Below, piece by piece: positions 35,063 to 46,317 of a stretch of 64,000 bases of DNA. The translations under genes were made by a program, and so were the position numbers. Each line of letters starts with the position of its first letter. Position 1 is the stretch's first letter. This DNA is from Siphonodentalium dalli (taxonomy: Eukaryota; Mollusca; Scaphopoda; Gadilida; Siphonodentaliidae): NCBI GenBank assembly GCA_032622095.1, contig CP136064.1, forward strand, positions 137,161,954 through 137,225,953, given 5' to 3'. A model generated the notes under the pieces. The model was not told the DNA's origin. It did no database searches and saw only the letters and a program-made list of their open reading frames with translations.

Positions 35063-36125
35063 ATTTATCTAAAGCGAGTCTATCCAAGAAAGTCTCGTTT
35101 CTGTTCAAAGGGAAGAAAATTGATACCGTTAACAACTTTAATTACCTTGGCATAATATTTTGTAAATCCGGCTCCTTTACAATGGCGAAAAAAACATTGG
35201 TAGAAAAAGCCACTCGTGCCATGTACTCCATAATCGGGAAATCACGCAAACACTGCCTTTCTGTTAAAAATCAACTGGACTTGTTCGATTTGCATGTTAC
35301 CCCGATATTGCTATATGGTTGTGAAGTATGGGGGTTTGGCAACAATGATGTTCTGGAAAAAGCCACCGTACATTTCTTAAACACGTCCTTAAACTTAGGC
35401 CATCAACCCCTAATTATATGTTGTACGGGGAATGTGGAAGACTACCATTGCAGATACAGATATATACAAGAATGATGAAGTTCTGGAGTAAGATTATGAA
35501 CAGTAACGGCGGTAGATATCAAAGGCTAATTTTCAAACTAGCACATTCGATGTTCGATATAAAAGACGACAGATTCCCCTGGTTGCATAAAGTTTATAAT
35601 ATATTAGAAGACAACGGACAAATACTCTACTGGCACATGGAACAGATACCGGATAGCAACCAACTTATCTCATACATGAAATGTAGTTTAATATCCCAGT
35701 TTAGAAAATCATGGGAAACGGATTTAAATAACTCGAGCCGTGGCCGCATATATAGAATTTTCAAGCACGATTTATCATTCGAAAATTATCTTGTAACACT
35801 CAACACAACAAATCGTTTCATCTTGTGTAAATTTAGAACAAGCAATCATCGACTCCCGATTGAAATAGGCCGTTGGAGAAACTCCGAACAATCCGATCGT
35901 GTATGCCAACTCTGCAAATCCGGTAAAATTGGAGACGAGTTCCACTACCTTCTCGAGTGCGAAAGCTTATCTAAAGCCAGGCGCCGTTTATTAACAACGC
36001 TATCGGACAAACGCCCCAATACAATCACTATGAGCGAACTACTTAATCAGAAAAATCCAACAAGCCTACGACGACTATGCGATTTTATTAAAATTGTTAA
36101 CCGCGAACTATCGAATATTGAATGA
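35063..36125 (+). pseudogene. LINE copy 4 thumb and zinc-knuckle tail
   Basis: Two frames. From 35056 to about 35372 the text reads NFNYLGIIFCKSGS, KATRAMYSIIGKSRKHCLSV and LLYGCEVWGFGNND. After a shift near 35372 it reads FLKHVL, LYGECGRLPL, YRIFKHDLSFENYL, CKFRTSNHRLPIEIGRW and CQLC-x11-H-x4-C (about 35904-35960), then stop TGA at 36123-36125. CEVWG here shows what the nonsense codon at 22715 replaced in the sister copy. Confidence 0.85.
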
Positions 36126-36493
36126 TTATAATATAAAAATATTGAAGCGATTGTAATACTCCATATGGTATTATAAGGATAACTTGACGTACCGCCTTGT
36201 ATGTAAGGAATATGTAGTATTGATATACTGATAAATAACTCTGTGCGTGTATGTGTGCACAAAATGTACATGTTCACTTCTAAATATATTATTACTATTA
36301 ATGAATAATGTTATCATTGCTATACATATATAGCAATGATAGTGCTATTATATTTATTTATTTATAATGTGTTTATTGATATTTATTTATAACGTGTTTA
36401 TTTATATTTATTTATAATAATGTGTATAATATGCTTATATATGTACCATGATATATGTAAATAGTGTACATATGTTATCTCGATACCTATGTA
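36126..36493. other. AT-rich spacer between two tail-to-tail LINEs
   Basis: Holds the 3' ends of both elements. Includes a 12-base hairpin (ATCATTGCTATA / TATAGCAATGAT, 36313-36339) and several TTTATTTATA runs. No gene. Confidence 0.5.
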
Positions 36494-37315
36494 TTATAGG
36501 TCATGAGAATAAAGAATTGAATATAAAAAGTCTTTTCTTTTATTGAGGGCAGCGTCAAGATATTTTGCTAATTTTCGGGGGTGGGCGTTAACAATTTCGG
36601 CCAGTGCTGTATCAACTAAATTGTGTTCTATAAGATCTGATATTCTGTCGTGTATCGACAGTAAAAGTGTATTTCTAAGTTCTTTATAGAATGGACATAT
36701 CAAGAGAAGATGTTTTTCATCTTCATCTTTGTTCAAGTTGCACATGAGACAGGTGCGTTCTCCGACTTTTTCATTCCGGAATCGACCGGTTTCAATTCTT
36801 AACGGAAGAATAGCACATCTAAATTGTGCTAATATCGAGCGATGTGATCGACTCAAGTTCATAGAAACATAGGACTCGGTTACAAATTTATTTTTAAATA
36901 TCTTGTATGTGCGTAATTTCGGAACATATTCTAAACTTGTCAGCCATTTTTCCTCATGTGATTTCTCAAGTTCGTCTTCTAAATCTGAGATGTTACAAGT
37001 GTCCAAGCTATCGTATTTCTGTTGCATATTAGCTTCTGAGAGGACCTTTATGACGGATGTGCACCAGCCAGTCTGCGGTCCCATAAGAAAACTTTTTTTT
37101 ACAATTCTGCCATCTTCTAATTGAACCAAATAATTCCAAAACTGGATTTGATTTACCCATCGGCGATTAATATTCGATTTTAATCCGATGTCTCCATTAA
37201 CCGCAAGTAAGGGACAGAATCGGTGAACCCCTAAGAAATATCTGAAAGCTCGATTTTGCACCATATCTAGAGTGGTATATTTATTATGACCCCATACTGC
37301 TGAAGCATAATCCAT
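36494..37315 (-). pseudogene. LINE copy 5 thumb and zinc-knuckle tail
   Basis: 274 codons in the same phase as the RT core; the first Met (MDYASAVWGHNKY) is internal. Contains LRTYKIFKNKF, AQFRCAILPLRIETGRF and the knuckle CLMC-x11-H-x4-C (about 36690-36755), then an acidic/basic tail ending YSHDL. Shares the 'FR-xx-LRIETGRF' arrangement with copies 3 and 4 but with many differences. Confidence 0.85.
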
Positions 37316-37387
37316 GATGGGACAAACACAATGAATATAGAGTTTTTTGAAAGTTTCAAAACCAGCTTCCCTATATGGATGGATTTT

Positions 37388-37948
37388 TTATATTAAGGCA
37401 CCTAGGGCTCTACTTGCTGATTTAGCAAGTATCTCTGCAGTGGTATCAAAACTCCCATGTTCATGAAAAACAATTCCAAGAAATTTATATTGCTCAACCA
37501 GTTCAATGACTTGATTTCCAATACTGAAAACATATGGAGTCCTATCAACACTTTTCTTTCTAAAATGGACCGATTTTGTTTTATCAATATTAATTGTCAT
37601 ACGCCATTTTTTACACCAATTATTAACAACTTTCAACATTTTTTCCATATTTAGTTCATTTTCCGAAATAATCATTATGTCATCTGCATATAGTAGTACG
37701 GAAATCATAGTATCATCCAGTTTGACGCCACATTCAAGATTTTTAACTTCCGATGCTAAATCGTTGACAAAAATATTAAAGAGCGTAGACGAAAGACTGT
37801 CACCCTGTTTCACTCCAGTTTTACAAGTAAACTCATTTGACATAGATCCGTTCAATCTTAGACGTGCAAAAGTACTTTGATACATACTTTGTATTGATTG
37901 GTACATGTTGCCATCAACTCCACATTTAAGGAGTCTGTATAGCAACAT
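37388..37948 (-). pseudogene. LINE copy 5 reverse transcriptase core
   Basis: Runs from an internal ATG to a TAA; in phase upstream as far as 38032 (RTDVIRSKSEIFTTFIDFSKAFDCVDRDML). Block A Asp (FIDFSKAFD), TGVKQGDSLSSTLFNIFVND and LLYADD (37679-37690) are intact, so all three catalytic aspartates are present. The stop after RALGALI is followed in the same phase by thumb text (KIHPYREAGFETFKK), so this is a single nonsense change. Confidence 0.88.
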
Positions 37949-38032
37949 ATCCCTATCAACGCAATCAAAAGCTTTACTGAAGTCAATAAAGGTAGTGAAA
38001 ATCTCAGATTTACTCCTTATAACATCCGTCCT

Positions 38033-38194
38033 TCATTCGCCCGTTTTGATTTGGCAGGAAAAATATCGGATTGTTTTGTCCCAGCCATACATAGGTAACA
38101 GCTGGGACAAAACACTTTCAAGTGGAACATTTCGGTCCGAATCACTCTTCTCATCTGGAAAATGCAATAAATATTTGGCTCCTCTATTCGCCAT
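38033..38194 (-). pseudogene. Unrecognised coding-like segment fused to LINE copy 5
   Basis: 53 codons starting MANRGAKYLLHFPDEK and ending IKTGE before TGA, in phase with the RT. In an ordinary LINE this position should carry the GFR-xx-ST-D fingers motif, which is absent. So a deletion or a join to other sequence has happened. No family recognised. Confidence 0.4.
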
Positions 38195-38214
38195 GTTCCT
38201 CAATTAGAGAGACA

Positions 38215-38692
38215 GAGGGGGGGGGGGGGGTTATTAATTTGTTTAATATTTTTCAACGGTAACTCGGTCAATTTTAAACCAATTACAAAATGTTCACGGC
38301 ATCGATATCGGGGTGTCAGGTAGAACATGCATTCCATTCAAGTTTGGTCGCGATTGGAGAAAATTTGAACATTGAACACCCCTCCCCGTCAATATTATGA
38401 TAACAGCCACTTTTTTATAAATGAAGATAATTTGTCCCGTTCCGCTACCTCAAATCATTCCGGTGATACTCTACAATAGATTGTCGACACATGTGAGAGG
38501 TCGGTTTAAGGGCCATAACTACATAAAGCAAGCAATGACAAATTCACGATGGCTTAACATAATGAATCCAATGCATAACTGTGTATAGTATACCGACTTA
38601 TTCAACACTGAGAATATGGGGGAAATGCCAGCCCTTGAAGTGATTGGTGGCTTGGAGAGCACATTGGTCCACTGTATATCCCTTTATTTATC
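38215..38692. other. No gene; G-run at 38217-38230
   Basis: A G-run of about a dozen bases follows the LINE 5' side. The rest is unique AT-rich DNA. Confidence 0.5.
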
Positions 38693-38917
38693 CAATAGAT
38701 CACAGGGCCCTGTAACGCGCTCAGTTGCCCATCCCCCTTTTGCGCTGCCCATATACACCGCTTCTGTATACGCGCCTGCTTCACGTTAATGGTAGTATAA
38801 TAGGGTCCTTATTATACTACCATTAACGCGTAGGCGAGTATATAGAAGCAGCGTATATTGGCAGAGCAAAGGGGTGGGAACGAAGCTGAGCGCGTTACAG
38901 GCCCCTGTGCAATAGAT
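38693..38917. mobile_element. hAT-like foldback MITE with 8-bp duplication
   Basis: The element 38701-38909 (209 bp) is nearly a full palindrome: the left arm CACAGGGCCCTGTAACGCGC pairs with the right arm, and the centre near 38808 reads 'aatggtagtataata ... tattatactaccatt'. It is flanked by perfect 8-bp direct repeats CAATAGAT (38693-38700 and 38910-38917). CA-start ends and an 8-bp duplication fit hAT elements. The short open frames on each strand are mirror by-products. Confidence 0.85.
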
Positions 38918-41900
38918 ATACACAAAATACTACATATATTCCTTACATCGCAACATGGCGACCACGTTGCTCAGCTTGTTAATGTTATGGCGAACAGGGT
39001 CACATATGTCGTCCAACAAATTACGCGTCTTGTTCTGACTGTAGTTTAGAGAGCGTCCTGCTTTATCCTTCTGCATAACGGGACAGTCCATTAATTCCTC
39101 ACATCTCTATGAAATCATTACATTCACCAGAATGAGATAAAAGCGAATATTTGGATAAATGAAGTTCTATTATACCCAAACTCTCGCATTGTAGAAATAT
39201 CACGGACATGTCACGTACGAATCAGTTAACTAATACTAAAGTTATCAATCAGGAACCATCTCAGACGGACGCACGGACATACATGTTGATTACTATATTC
39301 CTCCCAAATCTATCGTGGACAATTATATATATATATATATTGATGAACGGACGGACGGACGGACGAACAAGCTGATTCATGCAGGCATATACCATTCCCA
39401 CCCCACCCACAACTGATTGCAGGGGTATAATAAGGTAATAATTATAATATAAATGGTACCTGAACACTCCACATTAATGCGCGTATAATCGGAAGATTAA
39501 TGAGAATGCTTTAATGTCTTTCTCTTTAGCACTGCACATTTGCAGAATTCCAACATGGAAACACGACTCTAATTTGACGATTTCCCTATGTTGGATGTTA
39601 CTAACTCCGAAAATATCCGTCCCATTCTCACAAGACTTGTCCAACATTGGGCAGATAAGTGGTTCAAACAAGCACATCACATGTACCGCGATCAGTGAAC
39701 GTTGAATCTGAAGAATAAAATGAATTTCACGGTATATTCAACAGTCACGATAAACAACAACACACAAAGCAATCCACATGGTGTATGAACGTAACCGAAC
39801 AGAAAAGAGCGTTCGCTGTAAGTATATTCCCTATATGGTAGGAATAATGAGCGTTTGTTTCACGTTTGCTTGTTGACAAGACTTATATGACGGCGCACGA
39901 ACCTATCAGTGGTGTTTTATTTTGTGAAAGTATAAAGGGAGTCATTTCTAATTTGGCAAACATATACTAACGGAAAGAATTGAATGTCCATTTGCAATAT
40001 CCTACGGTGTATAACACTATACAAATTGTTATTGCGAAAATGATGATGTTTGCATTTTTCTATGTGTTTATCGTTGTTATCGCAAATGAAATAATTGGAT
40101 ATACGTCGTCTTTACGTTAGTATAAGATTACATAGTATAACTAAGCCATGTTTGGTCCCATTAATGTAATTTTTGTATTTTGTTTGGTTGTATATGAGAT
40201 GCAGTGCGTTGAAGATGCGAAAGAAAATACAAAAGTGAAATGCACGCACGCAGATAGTTCATGACACACTATACACGATAAAATGATAATTTAGCACACA
40301 CACCATGGGCTACAAAATTTATAACAGCTCCCATATGTACTCATACCAATATACCACTCTGGAAATGATTGTTGGAATTCGATGGGAGTTCTGTCGGTTC
40401 TCACGTAGAGGAATGAGTCTGGCCCGCGAGACGGGTGTGTTCGAATCGGAGCTAGGTTCCATCCGCGGGAGGATGGGGTAGCCGGAGAGAGGGGAGTGAC
40501 AATTTTTTGGCGTATATATAGAAAATATATATTATATATTTAAGGGGAAATTTTGTGAAGAGCTCTTTTCACTTGACTGAAAAGTTTAGGTTGAAATAAT
40601 GAAGCCTTTTTCAAAAAGTGAAAACAAAATGAACGACTTTCCCCAAAAGTCGACTCCGTTTCGTGTGTAGCAAAACGAGAAATTTATGAATCAGTATTTG
40701 AATAAGACGGGATGAAAGGTGCAGCCGCGTCTTTGACACGGCTAGTTGTTGAATGACACGAGAGCATGTACAGCATTCGTTCATAGTTCGTGTATTATAC
40801 TTTGAATAGACAATTTCTTTGCTAACAGTTTGTTAACGGGGTTAAAATTGAGCGGACCTTTGTCAAAATGTCGTGGTTTGGTCTTCTGTCTATGTTTAAG
40901 ACGCTCACATAGAGCAAATCCAGCTGTTGCGCTTCGTCTAAGAGAAGATCTGCGAACAAGCACTTTCTACACATGGACTTTATTAGTACATTTTTCGATG
41001 TGTTATAACTTGGCCAGTTCTCACCCGATTTACAAAAATCTTTCACGAGTAGCATCAGTACTTCGTATAGATATCCGACAGTAAAAATGGCTGAGATCGG
41101 TGACAAGAAAAAAATTGACAAATTTTGCACCCCTCCCCAGGTCAACAAATTGTTTTCGGACCTTTGTGAAAATTTCCCCGATTCGTACCCTTTCGTTAGT
41201 TAACACGATTACGAGAACCGAATTCAGCTGCTTGACTTCTTATAGGAGAAGATCTGGGCACCAACTTTTTCAAAATGTTTGGTTTAAGGGCCATAACTCT
41301 GGTATGCAAGTTCGGACATAAACCTAAATATCTCGAGTCGCTGTAGGTCGGTAAGGTGCATATACCTACCTAATCTCAATATTCTATCTTTTAAACTTTC
41401 AGAGATATAAGGGTTACAAAATATATTAAGAAGAAGAATAAATAATAGTGAAAAATAAAAAATTGAATAACAATATACTTCCATATTAAAATATGGAAGT
41501 ATAATAAAAAAAGAAATGCATGCCATCAATGTGATCTATAAAAAAAGAAAAAATATTGTTATCACCCAATCAGACCTAACAATAATGTTCATGTTGCCAA
41601 CGAGAATAACTAACAAATTCCCAAACAATTCCCCATTAAATCGTGCATATTTGTTAGCGGCATTCATGTAGACAGTTTTTCTTCCTAGAAATAATGCGTT
41701 GAGGCTTATTCTAAATTAAGACAAGAGTTTTTCTTAACTTATAAACCCGCTTTCTTAACTAAGAAAAACTTTCACAAATCATAAAAAAATATTTTCTTGT
41801 GTCACTCCCTAGAAAACATTATTTTAAGTTTATTTTTCTCAAGATAGGAAAATCGTTTTAAGATAGATAACTCTATTAATTACAATGTGTCCATCACGTT

Positions 41901-42060
41901 TTTTAATTATATCGTCAGCACTCAAGGCTGAGAAATTAAATCCGCGACAAATCCGTGCGGGAACAACATCGCGAACAATATTTAAGATGCTCCTCGGAAC
42001 AAGAAATTCAATTAATTGAGGAAAAACACCCACTGTCCTGAGTGGTATTGATAAGCTATT
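38918..42060. other. No recognised gene
   Basis: Contains a GACG/GGAC tetranucleotide run with TA-repeat near 39270-39365 and many short frames with no family resemblance (for example 40822-41148 minus and 41284-41529 minus). The stretch 40395-40490 has GTTCGAATC-like text that could be part of a tRNA-derived SINE, but no full structure was found. Confidence 0.45.
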
Positions 42061-42830
42061 GGGGGGGGGGGTCTACCTCTTCGCATTGAAAAATAACATG
42101 AATGACACCAACAGCTTGAATGTGAGAATACCCCATCATATATGGTTGATATTCAACCAGGCTGTGCTTAAGTTTCTCAATTGATGACTGATGTACATAA
42201 ACACTACACACAAATAGTAATAACAATTAACGTTGTGATTTTGAATCTAACCATGCTAGAATATTGACGGTAAGGTGGTATTAACTACTACGAGCACTAT
42301 TAATAATAATAGTACTATTCTTTTATAATATATGTGGGCATGATGTATGGAAATATTAAAGGACAAACCAATAGTTACAATACAATTATAACTTTTTTTC
42401 TTAATTAAGCGCAAGAGGGATATTCCTTATTGCGCTTATAAGCTCAATAAGGGAATAAGGGAATCTCTATTGTGCTTAAGCGCAATAAGGGAATATTTAA
42501 TTGCGCTTAAGCGCAATGAAGAATATTCAAATTGCGCTGATAAAGCCCAATAATGAATCTCTTAATAAGGAATAATATATTATATATAGTACATTAAACT
42601 CCTTATAATTCAGGTGGTGTAGTCCATCTCCATGGCACAATGGGTGGAACAAATATAGGATTATTCTACTATTTGCAGAAGGGTGATCTATTGAGAGAGA
42701 TATTAATTGTGTTTAAGTGCAATGGGAAGTAATTGCGGTTAAGCGTAATAAGGAATGTCTTATTGCATTCTCATTGGGCTTAAGCGCAATTAGAGATTCC
42801 TTAAGTTATTGCGGTTAATCGAAATTGTCA
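42060..42830. repeat. Cluster of GCGCTTAAGCGC palindromes
   Basis: After a G-run (42061-42070), the region 42405-42800 has several versions of AATTGCGCTTAAGCGCAATT (clear ones near 42458-42475 and 42500-42520; diverged ones near 42713, 42748 and 42780), alternating with 'aataagggaat' text. The same 20-bp palindrome marks the ends of the transposons at 57.5-60.2 kb. This may be a relative of that family whose outer ends I cannot see. Confidence 0.6.
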
Positions 42831-43149
42831 ATATTGATTCCCATAGAGATCATCAATGATGTCTATGCGCAAGGGGCCCACGCCAATCTTCTCTATTGGG
42901 ATTCCAATTGTTGGCTTATTAAAGATGCACATATGCTGAAGATACAGTCGCGCGCAAAACGCGATCCCGTTCATGTAGGTCGGGTTTTGGCACCAAGTGA
43001 ATTAAAATGTCATTGAAATAATCGGTTTCTCCCCATAAACATCCATATATTCAAAATACATGTTTTTGGAGCAGAATTAGGTACCGGGTAGTCCATATTG
43101 GACGCCATCATGGAATTTAATTTTTTTGTTTAATTTTCAGACATATTAA

Positions 43150-43322
43150 TTAGTTATGTTGATGGAGTTATAATTAACCTCACATCCTTATATTGGTTAT
43201 GCGGATGGGGTTATCATTAAACCTCACATCCTTATATTGGTTATGTGGATGGGGTTATCATTAAACCTCACATCCTTATATTGGATATTTAGATGGAGTT
43301 ATCATTATACCTCACATCAGTG
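43150..43322. repeat. 44-bp tandem repeat, four copies
   Basis: CCTCACATCC recurs at 43178, 43222, 43266 and 43310, exactly 44 bp apart, within units containing 'ggatggggttatcattaaa'. Units 2 and 3 are almost identical. Confidence 0.9.
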
Positions 43323-43499
43323 TGTTGGGGATTTTGGACCTTGACTTGGGACCTTTGTTTTTTGGTGAGTTTGAAGCCTGTTTACATTTCGAAATGTTGT
43401 CAATTTTGTATCGTCTGCAGCGGAACTCGGCATGTTGAAGCAAAAGTTACAAGGCATTGCACCGTTATGATTTTGGCATTGTTGAACAGAAGAGATATA

Positions 43500-44150
43500 C
43501 AGAATACAAATCAGTATCAAATGATAAAATGTATATGTAACGAGTTTATAATACAAATGAAAAACTTGGGGAGGGTGGGCGATACGGGGAAATATGGGTT
43601 GATACCGATATAGATTTGAAGAGCGATAATGACCAATGTTGATATATTATGCATCTCAACTCTATTGTTGCGACAAGGCTATAAAATAGAGGGGGTGTCA
43701 GAAACTTACTAGTAGTTATCTCTATATAGTGCCAGAATAGTTATTTATCGACTTCTATAGTGGTACAATGCAAATTAGAATCAAATTATAAAATATGTAT
43801 CTAACACAACTATACCGATGAAAAGAAAAATAATAATTTGGGCTGGGATTAGATGTTGGGTTGGTTATATGGAGTAAAAGGAGTTCATACGACGAACTGA
43901 CATAAATTAGTAGAGCTATAGCGATCAATGTTGCCATGTAATGCATCGCGACTGTACTGTAGTGACAATTGTATAAAATTTAAGGGGGGGGGTCTGAAAT
44001 TATCTCTATCTCTATAGATGGCACCAGAATTATATAGAAAGGAATAGCAATTGATATACGTATACGGCATAGTACACGTAATACCATACACATAAGTATT
44101 GATCACATGATAAAAGATATGTACATAACTCGACTATACCAATGAAAAAA
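43500..44150. repeat. Diverged tandem repeat, about 265-320 bp units
   Basis: The block 'atgtataTaac-c--ctata-caatgaaaa' recurs near 43528, 43795 and 44119, each followed by 'ggg-gggattaga--tgggttggttata'-type text; 'cataatgcatc-cgac' and 'agggggggtctgaaa' are also shared between units. Three copies, with G-runs near 43690 and 43983. No gene. Confidence 0.55.
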
Positions 44151-44563
44151 GTAATAAATTGGACCAGGATTAGAGGATGGGTTGGTTACATGTGGATAAT
44201 TGGATATGCAGTTAATACGATAGATGAAAACAGACAGCACTTTCTGATAAGATGTCCAGCCCTGAATGAAGTCAGAAATCGAACTTTACCACATATTGAG
44301 GACGAATTGAGGGAGTGTCTTGCTGTCAACTACCCGACTCCAAAATGGATGTCATACTAGATCATAGTCTACATGTGTCCAATCTATCTGAAGATATTCA
44401 TAACTCCAAAGACATCACCCAGCTGCAGTTCCGTACTTCCAGGTTATGCTATGCGCTACATATCGAGAGGTACAATAAGCTGTTACTTATGAAAGAGCAG
44501 AAGAATTCTATGAAACTACAACACAGTTCCCAGTCATATACACAGCAACACAATGTCAATTAG
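44150..44563 (+). pseudogene. LINE ORF2 tail remnant (copy 6)
   Basis: In one frame: DENRQHFLIRCPALNEVRNRTL, the H-x4-C part of a LINE zinc knuckle followed by the usual R-rich text; the preceding Cys pair is lost. After a frame change near 44340: DITQLQFRTSRLCYALHIERYNKLLL, the 'SR-LCY-LH-ER' wording near the end of many LINE ORF2 proteins. About 130 codons remain in two phases. The upstream part merges with the tandem repeat that ends at about 44150. Confidence 0.6.
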
Positions 44564-44905
44564 TATTTTTAGATCAACTACTGTATATAAACTCACTAAA
44601 TTGGAAGGTGATGATTATTTTAATACTCATAGTGACTCATTATTGAGGTTGCTAGTACACGGGCGTAGAGAAGAAGAAGTAAGTAAGTAAGATAGGGGTT
44701 CACCGTTGATACGATAGACCGAAATAAATAGACCGAAATAAATTTGTCGAGTGTAACTGTAAGTGTACAATGTTGACGTAAAAAGTAATGCGACTGTACT
44801 GTCGCACAATTATCAGGTAGAAATTGTCAAATATGTTCCCTGGTGTCCATTATGGAGCACATCAGAAAACATTCGCAGGGCCCTAAAATTTATTTAAGTT
44901 TAACA
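44564..44905. other. No gene; small direct repeats
   Basis: Contains 'gtaagtaagtaag' near 44680 and a doubled 'atagaccgaaataaat' near 44715-44745. Likely the 3' side of the LINE remnant. Confidence 0.4.
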
Positions 44906-45440
44906 CATGATTTCCCATTCAAATCGATTTATGTCCATAAAATTCTTATTTTTCAAAATTTTAAGCTGAGACTTGGTGTGTCTGCGTGAAATTCTTATAT
45001 ATTCCTAAAATTACAGGTTCCAGCACGTAATTATGTTCTAGATGGCAGAAAGAATTTTTTTTTCGATGATAAATTTTAATTAATATAGGATTTGCCATTC
45101 AAAACGATTTATGTCCATAAAACTCTTATTTTTCAAAATTTTAAGCTGAGACTTGGTATATCTGCGTGGAATACTTATATATTCCTAAAATACCAGGGTC
45201 CATTACGTAATTATGTTTTAGATGGAAGAAATGAATTTTTTTCGATGATAAATTTTAACATGGGATTGTCCCATTCAAATCTATTTATGTCGATAAAACT
45301 GTTATTTTTCAAAATTTTAAGCTGAGAGTCGGTGTTTCTGCGTGGAATACTTATATATTCCTAAAACGGCAGGGTTCAGCACGTAATTATCTTTTAGATG
45401 GAAGAAATTGATTTTTTTCGATGATAAAAATCCAGCGTAA
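44905..45440. repeat. Tandem repeat, unit about 176-180 bp, three copies
   Basis: CCATTCAAA starts near 44915, 45095 and 45271. Each unit continues 'tttatgtccataaaa-t-ttatttttcaaaattttaagctgag', 'tctgcgtg', 'cacgtaattatgtt-tagatgg-agaaa' and 'tttttcgatgataaa'. Copies are well preserved. No coding signal: the open frame at 45092-45325 spans the units. Confidence 0.88.
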
Positions 45441-46256
45441 ACCAGCGTAATTTGCCGTAAACAAATTTAACAATCATTTTCCCAAGTGTCGTTTTGGTCA
45501 AAATATTGCTTTCTCGACGGGGAGATCTGATCCTAACAAAAGCTAAGATGTATTTAGATAGAAATATTGAGAGAATTTGACAGATTATGGTGCATTTTGA
45601 GAGAATTTTAGTGGAGAAAACGTTTGCTTCAAACATGCGAATTCAGCCAGTTGCAGACGAGCGCTGTCACTGTCAGAATCAGATTGACAACACATTGAAC
45701 AAATGTAGGCCTGAAACTCACCTTTTTGGGAGGTAAATCCAATAAATTAGATATAAAAACAATCCTCCCTAAGCACATTCAAAGATATCTCGCAAGTTTT
45801 TAATATCTTAGGACACAGAAACAGTCCAAATGAATGAATTTAAATCAGCTTCCGAGACGAAGCGAGACATGTACATGTGTACGATTTGATTTTGATGAGC
45901 CTTGTTTACGGTGACGTCATTTGCGTTGCTTCCCAACCTTAACCCTTTCCACTCTCAACGACATTTCAATTGGTTGAAATTAAAAAGTTCTCAAGTTCCA
46001 GCTCAACCTGAATCTAGTTACTCAATTGGTAGAAATACTTTAGCAGTAATTCTTAGTTTTATAAGTTATAACTCTAATTTTATTGATGATACGAGCTCAA
46101 CGTCATAATATGTCACTGTTTATGGTGGTGTTATCGAAAGGTGTGCTTTGATAGTGATTATAATTTTATTTTGTGATCAAACGTCAGTGCAGCTCAGCAA
46201 AAACGCATAGGCACTAGTTCAATTCAGCAGAAACGCATGAGTCCTACGATTATAGA
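45441..46256. other. No recognised gene
   Basis: AT-rich sequence with short frames (45394-45636 minus, 45902-46108 plus) lacking family features. Confidence 0.4.
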
Positions 46257-46294
46257 CACCCACTGGACGCGCTTCGCGCGTCGGTCAGTGGGTG
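46257..46294. other. GC-rich hairpin
   Basis: CACCCACTGGACGCGC and GCGCGTCGGTCAGTGGGTG pair around a TTC loop, with one small bulge. It stands just upstream of the TIR element at 46318. It may be the end of another repeat or a structural element; it lacks the T-run of a terminator, and the organism is eukaryotic. Confidence 0.55.
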
Positions 46295-46317
46295 AAAAAA
46301 TGATCGCCTGCATTCTA

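Larger units (their letters stand above)
33838..36125 (+). mobile_element. 5'-truncated LINE, relative of copy 3 (copy 4)
   Basis: Starts abruptly in the basic linker before RT (YKRENHRLRSSSSDREMK), right after a T-run and TA-repeat, and continues to the C terminus. It aligns to the copy at 20-23.5 kb along its whole length but is clearly diverged, so the two are different subfamilies or old copies. Two frameshifts (about 35050 and 35372) break it. Truncation at the 5' side is typical of incomplete target-primed reverse transcription. No target duplication was found. Confidence 0.85.
36494..38194 (-). mobile_element. LINE on minus strand, RT to C terminus (copy 5)
   Basis: One uninterrupted reading phase of 567 codons from ATG 38192-38194 down to TAA 36494-36496, broken only by TGA (38033-38035) and TAA (37388-37390). 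It has the RT block A (FIDFSKAFDCVDR), GVKQGDSLSSTLFNIFVNDL, LLYADDIMII, FLGIVFHEHGSF, then AVWGHNKY and a CLMC-x11-H-x4-C knuckle. Its sequence differs clearly from copies 1-4, so it is a separate family of jockey/RTE type. The 5' side is truncated or rearranged. Confidence 0.85.

Noticed and set aside
40395-40490. tRNA-like stretch with GTTCGAATC
   Set aside because: A B-box-like sequence is present, but no cloverleaf, good A box or SINE tail could be assembled.
46257-46294. Bacterial-type rho-independent terminator
   Set aside because: A GC-rich hairpin without a T-run in what is clearly animal DNA.
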